DNA from: Gymnogyps californianus
Taxonomy: Eukaryota; Chordata; Aves; Accipitriformes; Cathartidae
NCBI RefSeq assembly: GCF_018139145.2
Contig: NC_059475.1
Location: 11,022,437-11,086,436, forward strand
DNA length: 64,000 nt
Direction of reading: 5' to 3'
The translations under genes and the position numbers were made by a program. Shown one piece after another: positions 40,337 to 54,400 of the stretch. Each line of letters starts with the position of its first letter. Positions within the stretch are counted from its first letter, which is position 1. Below the pieces are notes generated by a model. It was not told where the DNA came from, did not search any database, and saw nothing but the letters and a program-made list of their open reading frames with translations.

Positions 40337-42596
40337 GTGGATCATAACAAAGGTTTCAGAAAAAGCACAGGAAAAAAATCAGCAATAGAGTGTCTCTTAC
40401 TTACAGAGTACATAAAACATATTCTGTGAAAGCTACTAACTCTGCATTGAAGACAATGCAGCTTAATTTAAACTAACCATTCTTTTCAGATACACATGTT
40501 AAGAAGAAAATTTTGCAAATACTCTTTTTTCTCAATTAGTTTGATATTGAAATTGAGAATCAAATATTTCAATGACACTAACATTGTTGCAGAGTGTGTA
40601 GTATTAAACTGTTACACAGAAAAGAAAATCTCATTATTGCAAAAAGAAATAGTCACACAGAAAATATTGTCAAAATACATAAAATTAGCCCTAGTAAATG
40701 TTAAATGACTCAAAACCTCCTTGGAAAATCTGTGGATGCTGAGGTATACATAATTTTGGAATTTTGGTGCTGCTAGCTCCATTTTTCATGTGATACATCA
40801 AAACAAAATATCTTTAAACTAATTATAACTTTCTACAAAGGATTTCTTCAGCCTTTAATTATACTTTAACTGTAAAGAGAAAATCCACACTAATTCTTAC
40901 AGTAAAATGACAAAAGTCTGTTAGGTAACAGTGTAGAAAATCTTGTAAGAGGTCTTCAAGGCACTGTTCTCTCTTTGGGTGCTCGGCACACACACAGGCC
41001 ATTCATGAAGGCTGTTTTGACAGGAAGACAAGAATAACAAACACTAGACCTAAGGCTAGTATCTAGTATATTAAATATGATATATATCTTTCTCTAATGA
41101 AATAAATTCCATTACTATTAAAAGCCATTCTGCTTTACAACACTGTGGCTTGCAGTAAGGTGTCTGCTAAATTAATCCGAAACATTAATTTAAAAACATA
41201 CTTTAAGAAAATAAGTAAGAACAAAAGTCAACCAAGTAGCATTTACCTCAATCAATATAGTCTGCCTGAATGTAAACCATTCCCAAGTACTGCAACCCTC
41301 TGTGCAACAGAAAGGACCAAATGCTCTGTTGATTTAATGCCACTGGTTTACATTGAGATTGCCAATCAGCAACTTGGTCCACAGTCAATCGAAGTAGATT
41401 AGGACCTTATCCAGCACTCGCTGGTCCACTTGAATTCCTGAACTATGTAGCTGCGAGGGCTGCTGTCCCCCTATAACAGGAAGATATCTACTGACTAAGA
41501 AATGCAAAGAACTAGATATTCTGCAGTCAGCTCATTTAATAAGAAACTTGGTGCATCTGTACTCCATCGGAAATACAGAGCAATCCAATTCTGGACTTTA
41601 TGTCTGTTTCTCAGGTAAAATTATGCAAAGATTCCTTCAATACCTTTTTTCTAGGGCCTGTTCTTTATGGCAACTAAATGCTAGTCAGCTGGGAAAGAAA
41701 TCTGAAAGTTGACCTCAAGATATTAGGATTTTAGATAACTATTTTGACAACATCTTTTTGACATACTATTAAGAATCTGTAGCCCCTCTTTGAAAAAAAT
41801 AAATTTTGTGTGGTTGACAGAGCATGCCAGGATCCATCAATACGGAAAGGATGCCTATCTCCAACCACAAAACAAATCTGGACACTGTGTTGCTGGATGC
41901 AATGGATGGATTACAAGTCAGAGAAGCACAGAAAACTTTGTTCTTTTGGCAGTTTCATAATGCCCTGGCAGCAGCAATGTTTACTGTTTGTTACTCAAGG
42001 CAGGCTCATAATCTGCCAGTTTTCGGTGGACTGAGCTACCTGTGGGCCTTCATGTGACAGAGCACAACAGACAAGTACATTGGTCTGGTGGATGAGATCC
42101 AAATACCACCCTGAGATCTTATGGCAGTGGCTTCATACTACCTGGCTTTAGAAACCCAGCCAAGGCACTGAGATAGCAGCCTCGAAATTAGAGGCTCCCT
42201 CTGGGACCAGTAGAGAAACCGGCCTCTCCAGGTGACTGTTCGTATCTTACATGGGCTAAATCCATTGATTTGGATCTATTTAATCATTTAAAGTAATTAT
42301 AAATAAAACCAGGACTGGCCTAAAACTTAAACAACTTCTATCTATTAAGATAAACAGTGAGGAAAATTCTGCATTCAGCTGTACATCAGTATACACTGCT
42401 GTGTATCAAGAATAAAAGCATCATAGGTGCCAGCAGAATTTGGCCAAGCTAACTTAACATTTCACTTCCCGGAAAGAAGGCGCTGGCCTACACTGATTGC
42501 TGAAGAGCAAACTGTCTACAGTAGTATTCTATATTTCTATAATATTCTGTATCAAAGCAATAAATATTAGATATAATCTGTATATTAGATTTCATA

Positions 42597-42602
42597 TTTA
42601 TT
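42597..42602 (-). terminator. PARVA: Candidate proximal PARVA poly(A) signal
   Basis: AATAAA on the minus strand about 2.7 kb after the stop codon. No clear GT-rich downstream element, so weaker than the distal site. Confidence 0.25.
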
Positions 42603-45325
42603 TGATAGCTATTTAAATCTACACTGTCAAAAATATAAGCAGTGACCCACTCCTACATGGCAGCATATACTATTTGTGTGAGTGTGTTAAAACTATCACA
42701 TGGGTCTATATTTACATAGGACACTCTTGTTTATATAGCAGATTTTAATTTACATAAATTCTTACCATAGGATAGATAATTGTGTAAAGGTTGGATATTG
42801 TTTAAATGTTTCTATGGTTCTGAATAATTGCATTTCAGCATGAGGATTTCATCATTCTGTCTCAGTTTTATGTTTTTTAAGGATGGAAAATGGAGTCTGA
42901 CAGACTTCAAATATCCAATAACATTATACTAATATAGCACAGGAATACTTATTTTCAAGTCCAGGTAAAAACCAGTTTCACTGTTCCTAACCTTTTTCCT
43001 TTACATATATAAATCTCCTCTTTAAAGAAAGTGCACTCCTGAAAACAAGGGCAATCAAAATGTTTTGGCATTGTTGAGATGTAAAAGAGTGTTTCAGCTG
43101 AGCATGATCTGCAGAAAAACCATCATGCATTTTTTAATTAACTCTTACAATTACTACAGTCTAGGTGTGCAAATGAAAAACTTACATGTTAAACATTAAA
43201 ATAAGCTGAAATTGCTGCTGGTATATACATGAGGAGTTCTGTCTCAGTTTGCTCAAAAAATGCTTGGTTAATTCCTATTGTTTAGCTTCTCAGATATTAA
43301 AGATATAACGAAAACACGTTCATTTTCACCAAGGTCAAAATGTCCAGTTGTTTTCGTCTGTAAAAGGCAAATAATTGTTATTTTCTGCACCTCTAATTTC
43401 AGAAACTCAGTTAAAAATATAGAGGTAACAAAATATTTTAATAAAAATATTGAGAATGCTTATAACAATCATATAACAATTTCTGAGTTCAGAGAACATC
43501 CAGGTATTGTCCTTTGAATTAAATATTGACTTTCCTTTGCAAAAGTTGATATTTACTTCTCAGAAGAATAATTTCTGTAGCCTCCCAGCAGAAGTCAGTA
43601 TCATCTTGTTATCAAACATTAGTTAGTGTTTGTCAAAGACAGAATGTAATGGCTTGTCTTCCCTTTATGCTAATGTTGCACTGGAAAGCTCTACACCAAA
43701 AAAAAAAAAAAGCACTGGAAAATTGAAAAATATGTAATGCTTTATATAATAAGTAACATATAGCTGTTACTGACTGTTCTTGCCAGCACCGCGTTTCTTC
43801 AGATGAACAGACTCAAGAGCTCACAGATAGCTTTCCCTTTTACCTATACCAGTTCTGCCATAATTGGATGAATATTAACAAGTCTCCTTCCTGCACTAAG
43901 CAGTCCAAAGATTTCTAAATAGTCATCCAGTAATTTCTGCCTAAGGATTTTTTTTCCTTACTGTGTAAACCAGGATCCTAGGAATCTGTGGTTGCATTGG
44001 AACACTTCGTTTAGAAAGCTAGCTAATACCAACATCAAGACTTCTAGCAAATGATTAATTTACCCTTCAAGTTATGCCAGTGCAGTTTTTGATGATTCAG
44101 GCAGTCTCTATCAGCTTCTTTATGGAAACATAAATGGCGCTTGATGTCAGCCTAAGGGAAGAATCAACTCCCATTTCTCTTTTGTGTCTCTGTTAAAGCT
44201 AAAACCAAACAGATAACAGTTTATACCTGGTGATGATTAGACAAAAGTATTCTTTATAGCCATGTAAAATGACCAAAGAACCTTACACTGTAATGGATTC
44301 TTTGCAGATGGGAGTAGTTTTGACCAAAAAGCAGTGCTTTTGTATCTGAAACACTACAGGAATGTTTCTAGAAAATGAATCTTATTTTTTTGTGTCGGAC
44401 GTTACGCAGCAAAATACATTCATCATAAAACCAACCAAAGGGACAAATTCTGAATCCTATTCAGCAATAAATCTAAACTTGCAACCTGGTAATCCTGTGT
44501 TTAAACTACTAAAAGAAAAACAGGCCATGCCTTTACTTTCTAATACTATGTAATAATACAAATATTGTAGGGAAACTGTATTATACAGGTGTGTTTTCCT
44601 GAAACGTGTACTTTGCAAAAAAGATCTCTTCCTTGAACAAAACCAAGTGACAAGCTGCAAAGTGTGCTGATGCGGAATGCTCAATAACACATTTTTAAAG
44701 TAGAGTATCACATTATAATAAGTCTGAAGGAATGAGTAGCCACTTCAGTTTGTACCCATAACATTCAAGCCTAATAGCACTGGAAATATAAATTAATCAG
44801 GTTAAGTGCTTGAGAAAGTCTCTTCTTTTTAGCTGTGATGTGAACAAGAGTATTTAACTGTTTCTCCCCATGCACATTTCTCATAATTAGAATGCAACTG
44901 TCTTATCATGGATAGAAAATATTCTTCCCCTCCCCAGATTAGAAAAGATATATGTAAAAAATATTAAAGCAGATACTCAGTACACAATCTTCCTATGATT
45001 GGCTTCAAAGGCTGATTTGAATTAAAGTTACTAAATCTTTTTTTCATTGTTGCTCCTACTACAAAACAGTGTGAAGACAGTTATTATTGAGACATTAATT
45101 CTCCCAGAATATACCCAAATACCTTCCTCCAAACCTTTTTTCTTCATAAGTTATATGAGTTTTAAATCTACTAAGAAATCAGTAGTGCAAGAATAATCAA
45201 TTAAAAATTCTTCAGATAAATGGTTTAGTTCCTTTTAGGATAAAGATGCAGAAGAACATTGATGAAAAATATGCTAGTTATGATGCTTTCTTTGTTAACA
45301 CTCCTTTACGACCCAAACCAATTCT

Positions 45326-45402
45326 TCACTCCATGTTCCTGTATTTGGTAAACAAATTGTACAGTACTCTCAGTGTAGACTTCAAGTCACAATTTACAAT
45401 AT
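45326..45402 (-). CDS. PARVA: PARVA terminal coding exon (end of CH2 and stop)
   Basis: 77 coding nt after acceptor ttttttctag. It completes the split Asp codon, encodes IVNCDLKSTLRVLYNLFTKY then RNME, and ends at TGA (45328-45326). This is the last helix of CH2. The penultimate residue is Met, where I remember Val (RNVE) in the human protein; that comparison is from memory. The upstream intron is 3120 bp. Confidence 0.96.
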
Positions 45403-48400
45403 CTAGAAAAAAGACAAGGGAAAACCAATTAGTAACTTCATAAGCTCAAAACATTTTTCAGAAAAAGTGCCTATTCTCTACTCCTTTTCCTTGCTCAGAT
45501 CCATATCCGTGACCATTAGAATCACAAGTACAGTAAGAAAGAGTAGAAATATAAATAAAGCACAGTTTTTAAACCGGCAACTAAAAAATCGGCCTTTCAA
45601 CCACTTTTAGTTAGGGATACAAATGGGTAATGGTGCTGATGTAGAAATGCAACCAAGATTTAGATGCCCATGAGACAAATTGTGCCTAGGATTACGTATA
45701 CTTATATGACTGAATCTTCAGTCAGTTGTGGCTGAAAAGTAATGATTTTGAAAAAATCATCAGGCAGGAACCAATGGAACTCTTATGTCAGAATTGCAGG
45801 ACTTGGCCCATTCTTGGCTGCAACGTCCTTTATCAGGCCTAATTTCAGCAAGATAGCTAGAGGGAAGTTTAAAGTTTCTGAAGGATCTAAAGAAGCTAGG
45901 TATACAAGTGCCCCTTGAAGACACTTCTAAAAATGCTTTGGATTAGCTGATGTACATGGCTGAATCAGTCCTTAGAAACTCAACGTCTAAAGTAAAGGAT
46001 TTATATGAAACAAAAAGCTAATGAATACCGTCTGTTTCAAAGGCAAGTTCTTGAGAAAGTCAATATTATTTCACAAGAAATCTATAAAACAAACTGACAA
46101 GTACTACTGCAGCAGTCTATGTTAGTGCTTCAAGGAATATTCAAATAGGGACTTAGAATTGCCCTCAGAAAGAACAGAATAGAATTAGAATGGTCCTATC
46201 TCTTTCTGTTGACTGTACAGGAACTCAGTCTCCTAACTTTGGTTCTTGGAATTGGCCATGAAGGTGTCAAGCACATGGCGTGCATACTCCCATTATCTTC
46301 AAAACCTCCAAGTAAGCCTAGTAAATTGTGTATGTAATCATCAGATAGTTTTGCCATTATATTTATCCACACTGATGTTTCTCATAGATTGTGAAAGGGT
46401 TATACTTTGAAGAATGAATCCAATCAAACCTATGCACAGTGTCCCAAAGTATGCAAACTTTGAAGGGCTAAAGATATTAGCCACATGGCAAACTGACATC
46501 CACGGACAAAGGGTGAAAACACTCAAACCTAGATTTTATGCTGAGCCTATGCATGGTCATGAAACCACGGCCACACGGTTTTGTGGCTCTTAACAAATCA
46601 GATCAAAAATGCTTGGTATAAAATGAAGAGAAAATGCCAAAAGCTACAGGAAGGGCACATTGCTCCCACAACACCATGTTATACTCTGCAATACTGTTTG
46701 CATATAACGCGCGAAGTTTCCTCTTTCAGGCCAGCAGCAAGCTGCACAACATCTTCCTTTATTAATTTCAAGTTCTGTATTAGGAAAGAGATAACTTTGA
46801 CAGGTCTTTGCAAAGTTACCAGAAGACTCCACCACCATAACAGAATTCTACAGAAAGGTCCAAACTAAAAAGAAGCATGCCCCCAGAGGAAGATGAGTTA
46901 TTTCCATTGCTACATGTGTTTAACCAACATGTATAACATTTTACTGATTGCAATTTTCAAAAAGAGAAACTTGAGTTTGGCTTTGATGTACACATTTGAA
47001 GAAGTAATCTGAAAAAGCTCAAACTGCAAATGAATTCGTTATAGACTCAGTAGATTAAATGTTCTGGCCATTTTTTAAAGTAAAAGGTCACGGAAAGCTT
47101 TTTAATACATTTTCAATTATATTGCAAATAACCCAAATAAACTGTTGACCCCATAAAAATCATTGGTTTTCATACTCATTTATTTAACCACATTCTTTTT
47201 TCCACTAAATATGTTTTTCATATTCTAAAGCACTTTTCAGCATATTTTTTCCTCAAGAACCTCAAAGAAACAGTGTAGGAATTTAAAGAGTATTTAGTAT
47301 ACACATTTAGGGTAAGATCCCTTTCAATACTCTCTTGCTCACTGGAAATTTTAAGTACGGGCATTGTGCCCAATGTAACAACACATAAAACAGATGTGTT
47401 TTTCCATTCACATTGGGCAGGAAGTTTCATATTAAGCATTTCAATAATTGCACAAGAAATGTCTTATATATGCTGAAATATTCTTATGGCTTGATTTATA
47501 CTGGAAAAATTAGCTGTCCCCTAGAGCAATAAATACCTGAAAAATTAAATGCCATAAGAATTTTAAACCTCCATGGGGAGTAAAGGATCACAGATACTCT
47601 CTGTTTTACTTGGATCCCTAGATTTCACTATTTCCCCCTTCTCTCTTTGACTATTTCAAACATAAAAGTTTGTGATACAGTCACCACTGGTTTACTTAAG
47701 CATTGTGGATAAGAGTTCAAGCAATGAAAAGAAGTGAAAAAATAGGCTGGGTAGGTCCAGACTAAATGCATAGGCAGCATAGGCTCAATCCTGAGACATT
47801 TTTGTGTGTGTGTGCGGATATGTTTGCCACTGTTATGATCTGGAAGTTGGGAGGGATGGAAAATAAGCAGAATGGAGCAGAACTTGATTCAGTGATGTGT
47901 GCCTGAATCTCCAGAGAGCCCTTACTATTAGACGTTCAACTCTGAGCATTAGCTTATATCAGCTCCTCTGGGAATGACAATCCAATATTACGGCAGGAAA
48001 AGACTGTGTGCAGCACAGAATGTGGATCTGCAATTGGTCTTGAAAACACATTTATATTGATTGTTATGGTAGGTAACCAGCAGAAGCCCAGCTACCATCC
48101 CTGTTGGGAAGAGTGGAGCAGAAGCTGCATGGCCAGCTCCTGCATGGTAAGAAGTGGTAACTTCTCATGGGAGGAACCACAAGAGTACCCTATAACATGG
48201 TGAATCAAGGGCTCTATATCCAGCCCAAAAAGCTGGCTTTAAACCCTGTATTTACATGACCAAAGAGGAGTGGAATCCTGGTCCTGCTAAAGTCAGCAGC
48301 AAATCTTACCCTCGCCATTCAAGAAAGGAAGCCTTGCAACATTTGCAAAAGCATATCTATCAGCCATTTAAAATAGAGTTACCTGAGCACTTCAGAATGT

Positions 48401-51400
48401 ATCTTGCCTTTTGCTCTTGGATTAACGTTTTAACCTTCATTTAGCTATACTATAATCCTATGAGATAAGATGTGGATCCAACACAAATTTTTAAGGAGAT
48501 ACAAAAAAAGTAGAATGGATACCTTCTGGTCTTGGCTTTGGTTTTTCCAGTCCACCATCTTGCATTAGCTCAAATGCAAAGGATACATTGAGGACCTGGT
48601 AATATAATAAAGGTAGTAATTATTGTGAACTATATACAGTATAGTATAAATGGTCAAAACAAGAAGTATTTAAAGCTGCAGACCCAGATGCTCAGAAGGA
48701 AAAAATAGTCAGGGCTCCGTATATCAATGGAAGATCTGGTCCATTGAATCCAGACGATCCATTGTTTTGTTTTTTCTGGGTGGTGATGGTGGTTTCAGAA
48801 ATATAAAAGTAATTGAAAAATAACATGTGAACTAATATTACCCATAGAAAAATTACTTACAAGTAAGAATAGCCCACCTCCTGCAAGTTTAAAAATTGGA
48901 ACATGATGGCCCATGAAGTGCTTTTGTCTTGAATAGACAGCTGAATTGCCTGGATAGCAACAGACACTGAGGTAATGGTTGGTCTTAAAATGATACATCG
49001 TACATATATGCCTTTATGCTTCCAAAAAACATGAAACCTTTCAAATGTTAAATTCTTGGATTTTGGACATAAAAAATCAGTTCTGTCATCAATTCATGTG
49101 TATAATTCTTTATATACTTAATGAACAGTAAGTCTGGTTCAATGACAGCATCACACAATGGCTGCCAAAATCAGTTAATACTTGCTAACCACCCCATCAT
49201 TAATATAATTTTCCCTTTTATTCCAGATAAGCATTAATACTGAGATCTTAAAAATGCTTGGAAATGGTTACCAGTACAGCCCTCTCTTGATTTCAGCTAT
49301 TTACAGCAAACTTATGCAGAAAAGTTTGTGTCATCCTTCTACTACTAGACACGTTTATATGTTTATTTCTTTTTAACAGAAAAATGAAATCTTAATTACC
49401 TTTTGTTCAAAACTATCAGGAGTCAAGAAAAAGCTGTGCAGAGGAACAAAATAGCCTTCTAGGAGACCCATTAGCAGGACTAAGTACACACCATCTGCAA
49501 ACTGTAAAAAAGACATTTCTCAGTACATTTTCTGAAGAATAACTCTTTGCTTTGCTTAATGAACAAGATATATATTGTCTAATGCAGAACTGTCAACAAA
49601 CTACTAATACAAATATTTTAAATTGCAACTAAAAGATCTCATCTCACTTCTTTGATTCCTTTTATTTAGTTAGTATGCTCTGTTATGTCTTCTCCAAAAC
49701 TGACCTAATGCTAAAATATACATGCAGAATAAAGTTCCTGGAAAGAGAGGTGGTCAGTGGCTTTGATCTATGCCTTTACTTTCTATTCTACTAGTTGTGG
49801 GGAATCCGAACAGCCACCTTTCAAGCTCTCAAATGGCATGCATTCCCTGAGCAGAGAAAAGCAGAATGAAGGTACAATCTCATGACTGCACTGAAATTCA
49901 GTATATTGGAGGAAATAAAGGAACAAAGAATCATCTTTGTCCATGTTCTGCAAGTTTGTGTCAATCTAATTCTAAGTGTATGTAATTACAGATGGAAGAT
50001 ATCTAATTGCTATGATATATATTCATTTCTATCTAAAAAAATAGCAACATCCATAAGATTCTGTTAAAGGCCTCTCACTCTTACCCCTGTAGCATCAGGT
50101 CTATCAGTGCACTGAGATATCCTCACAATCAAACTGAGTTATCCGAAGCAACCCATCACCTTCCTGAGGTAGGTAGTTTTCTTTCAACTGATAGAAATAC
50201 AGTCTCTCATCTCAGGGAATACTGTTTTGGATAAATGCTTAAGGGGTTTCTAGGTACATTTGAATAGTATGTTTTTTCCAAAAGTAAACAACGCAATAAG
50301 CAGGCATAGGGAACACCTTTCTGAAAGCCCTTACACATTATTTCCATCTAAATCTTAATTTTACCTTTGAAAAATCTCTATCAGATTGACAGCTATTTAA
50401 ATAAACAAGAGAGTCTTAATAATATGAATCAAGACATAAAATAAAGCCTGTCCTGAAGACACCTGGGTTTTTTTGATAGTGCAGATACCATCCTTCCTGC
50501 CTGACGTTGTAATTTTCTTTATAACTGCTGCAATTGTTCACATGGGGAGGTATTAAAACAGCAGGATTAAGCTTTTCTTTTAGCTTCTTTTCAGCCAATT
50601 TAGCAGCTGAGAACAAGAGAGAAGACCATGTACCACATTATTTCTGTGGTGCAATCAAGCCTGCAGCCCAACTGTACAGCTGCCTATACACTTGAGTAGC
50701 TTTACTCTCAAGAACGTATCTCACTGAATAGAGTCATTGTAATCCCATGCAATTGCGTGCTTGTGTAAAGGTAGGCAGGAAACAACTGTTCAGCTTGATG
50801 TTGGATCAAACCAAGCGGACAGAGTTCTTTCCTGACCAAAACATGCACAGGTTCTGCTTACAGCACTTGGCAGCGCCCACGAGGTAGCATCTGTTAATTA
50901 ATTTTTATGCTAATGGAAGTACAAAACTGTTTTAGAGAAATTTAGCTGCCCTCATGATTTCTTTGCTTAATTGGTGAGGGTCGTCTTCATACAAACATAT
51001 TTAGAATTGAAGGGTTTCCTGCTGAAATAACATCTTAGAGCTCAATCAATAATAACTCAATGAAACTTCTGGATAAAGTTGGGGGCATAGTGCATAACAT
51101 AGTGCAACTATCCTTCCCCTTTAAGAAAGTCTGTAAAATCCTACCTGGGTCTCCAGTTCAGTGACCTCCAAATTCAATTTATTCAGATGCTTGTTCACAA
51201 AGGTGATGAGAGTCTGAAATATGAAAACAATGTAGTGAAGGCCTATTCAGCAGGGCACCAGTTCAACACATGCAGTATGAACTCCACTCAGAAGAGAATC
51301 TGCATGAGTGAAGAGACTGCAACACAATTTTTAAGTTTTAAAACTGAAATGTGACATTAAAAAAAAAAGAAATCTTTTTTCAAGAATGAAGAACAGAAAT

Positions 51401-54400
51401 AAAATGAACGTGATGTATATAAATAAAAATATACTGTTAAAACATAATTCTTAAAAAAAACCTTGTAGCAGACTATAGACAAGTGGGTAATTGGACTCCA
51501 CTCAAATCTGAGAGCAGAAAAAATACTCGAGGTCAGACCCCTGGCAGTTGTAAACTGGATACCTCTTTGGCATCAGTACACTCAATCTAACAGCTGGGTT
51601 CTACTCAACCTACGCTTTATGAGAACTTCTTTTTGATGGAAACTTTGATAACAACATGTTGTTCTGTGTTCCAAAGTTAAGTTCATGCTGCTAAATATTA
51701 ATAAAAAGTAACATTATAATCATGAATTTGTATATTTGTTTAAGCATAAAGCTTAATTGTATTTAATGTATGCAAACTATGCCAATTATATATTATATAC
51801 ATACACAATCACGACATATGCACAAACAGATACACACAAGCATGTACACACATACATTAGGTATTTTAAAAATAAAAACCTTCCAACCTTTTTCACTACA
51901 TTGAGCTTGTCTGGAGCATGGTCAAATAAAGTGTCAAATGCATCTCTTTCTGAAAAACATTCAGAGATGTTAATATACTGAGCAGCAGTTGTCCAAATGC
52001 AGAATAAACACTTATTAAGGCACATACTCTTTTGAGACACCACAGTCAGCAAAAGGTTTCAATATAGTCTCTTTGTATTCCAAGTACCGTGTATTTTGCA
52101 TACTGCTCTCTTGCTATGAGCTGCTAGTAACTTATTCTCTGTTATTTACAAAAAGCATCATTTTCAAGTAGGATCTGGATTACCTAATAACCCTGTTCCT
52201 CAAAAATGAACAAAGAATGGTATCTTTATGCATAAAACCTTAAGCAGCCAGATACAGGGAGCTAAGTAACCAAATCATTTTGTGCAGAAGAACATGAGTT
52301 TACATTTAGAGTAGGAAGATTTTCCCCATGGGCCACTGACTGCATTGTGGTGTGCTATATTATTAACCACCTCAAGCAAGCTTATGATTACACAGCTGCA
52401 ATGCATTCCTTTGTATAGATGTTTTTGGGCCATTCTGATATGCAATTTAGGACATTATCAGCAGGACAGGCAACCTAGGGTAGCATGACGAGTGCTACTG
52501 TAGTCATCTTCTGAAGAAAACAGAAAAAAACCATATATAAAAAGGCACCAGAGCCTTTTCTGAGCAATTTCCATTTTGACGATCACCTGAAGGATAGCAA
52601 ATGACTCCACAAAAAGCTACATTCATATTCTTAAAAAAAAAAACGCTAGAGTAGATCCAAAGGTATTTGTAGAAGGCAGACTTTATACAAAGTAAGACTG
52701 CTCAGGGATATCCTTGGGAAAAGAGGTCATGCATGTAGCCTTTTTAAATCAGCTGTCAGGCGGCCATTGAAATAATACAAGAAGTAAATGCTAAATTCTT
52801 GGTGAGACTCCACCTAAGCTCCTCAGATGAGTGTTTTCTGTTGGCCAGGCATTCGGCCAGTCTCAATACCAGCAGTAAGACATACTAGGCACAGGAACTT
52901 GCATGGTGTTTAGGCCTGCTGAATAATGACTCAAAGTCATTAAAGTGTAAGTAGGTGATGTATGCAAGAATGCCAACAAGTTCACCAGCTGGTTTATGAT
53001 AAGACACCATTTCATATTATGCTGGGAACTTAAGACCATTAATACTATTACAGTAATGTTCTGGAGGTTAAACCACAAAGCACCTGCAAATTAACACGTG
53101 CTGAAAAGCAATGAAATGTGTTTTAAAGATGGTCAGACTGATTTTAATGCTTTTTTCTTTTTGTTAACTGCCACAATAGCCTGTGGTGCATATATTTATA
53201 TATTTGCTAGGGCAACCTAAAATCCTCTACTTCCTTGCAGTTTGATCAAAGTGACCACCCATTGCAGAACTAATGTATACTTTGGCTGCCTCAAGAAAAA
53301 GATAATAATCACATGAACTTACCATGCCTTCCTGACAATGCCCTATGAAAAAAAAAAAAAAAAACGAAAAGAATAAAACACAGTTATATATATAATTCAC
53401 TTGCAGACATTGTGCTCTAAAAGAAAACAGCATACGTGGCCAGATCTTCAGCTTGGTGAAAACTGGAGTAGATCCATGGAATTAAGAAAACCTTCATCAA
53501 GTTACTCCAACTGAGAATCTGGATTAGTCTGGAGTCCATCAGTATAGTATCTCCTGGCTTCACTAAAGTCTCATGGGAGGCCAGATCTCAGATTTCCTAC
53601 TATTGAACCAAATCAACACACCTTGCCTGAGTGAAGAAGGCTTTTTCATGTTGATTTTGTGAAAACGTTTCCCTTTGTTTTAAAGATGCATTTACCACAC
53701 CAACTACAATACAATTCCAGCCAAAACAATGCTTGGACTGGGTTCTTAAGGACTGCAGCATTTTGCTCGGGTGGATCCCTCATGTAACTATTACACTATC
53801 AGAAACTCCGATATTCTACTATTGCTTTCTGTTGGTTTGGAATAACTTTTCTGTTATAAATTGTTCGGTGAGATGACATATAAAGGGCTTACTACCATCA
53901 TTTTACATCCCCTAAGTCCAAACACCTAAAAATAGTCATACCACATTCCTCTTTGAAAGAATCTAGTTCTCTATCAAATAAATACCAACATAGAAGAATG
54001 AGGCATATCTTTCTTGCTTGTTTGAAGGACTTCTGAATAAAATAATAAGAAATATAATAAATACAGAAATAAAGTAACAATAGATAAACATAAAATAGAG
54101 ATTTTGTATATCTTCACTCTGTCTTCTCTTTTATTCTGGTCTCCTGCTTTTAGTTCCCCAGCTCCATATTTCCTCACCCTTTTGTATTTTTAGATGCATG
54201 TTTGCAGCTCTTGAAAAGGCTAAAATACAGTCACTGGCTGATGCATCATCTTCCCTGGAACCCCAATATCGAAACCTAAATATCAGCAAATGTTTGAATT
54301 TGAGATGCATCTGTGTTCAATTACTGAACTGCTGGCAAAAGTGGTGTTGACATACTCAGTGTTACCAGTTATTTCCTCTTGGATTTGTCGAGACTGTAGG

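Larger units (their letters stand above)
40312..45325 (-). other. PARVA: Putative PARVA 3' UTR
   Basis: No coding exon is visible between the PARVA stop and the poly-C tract near 40.1 kb. The region is AT-rich with scattered chance frames. Minus-strand poly(A) signals include AATAAA at 42597-42602 and at 40331-40336; the second is followed about 23 nt later by a GT-rich stretch (40308-40292), the normal arrangement of a cleavage site, giving a UTR of about 5 kb. Variant ATTAAA signals lie at 43437-43442 and elsewhere. The UTR end is inferred; RNA-seq could place it at any of these. Confidence 0.4.
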
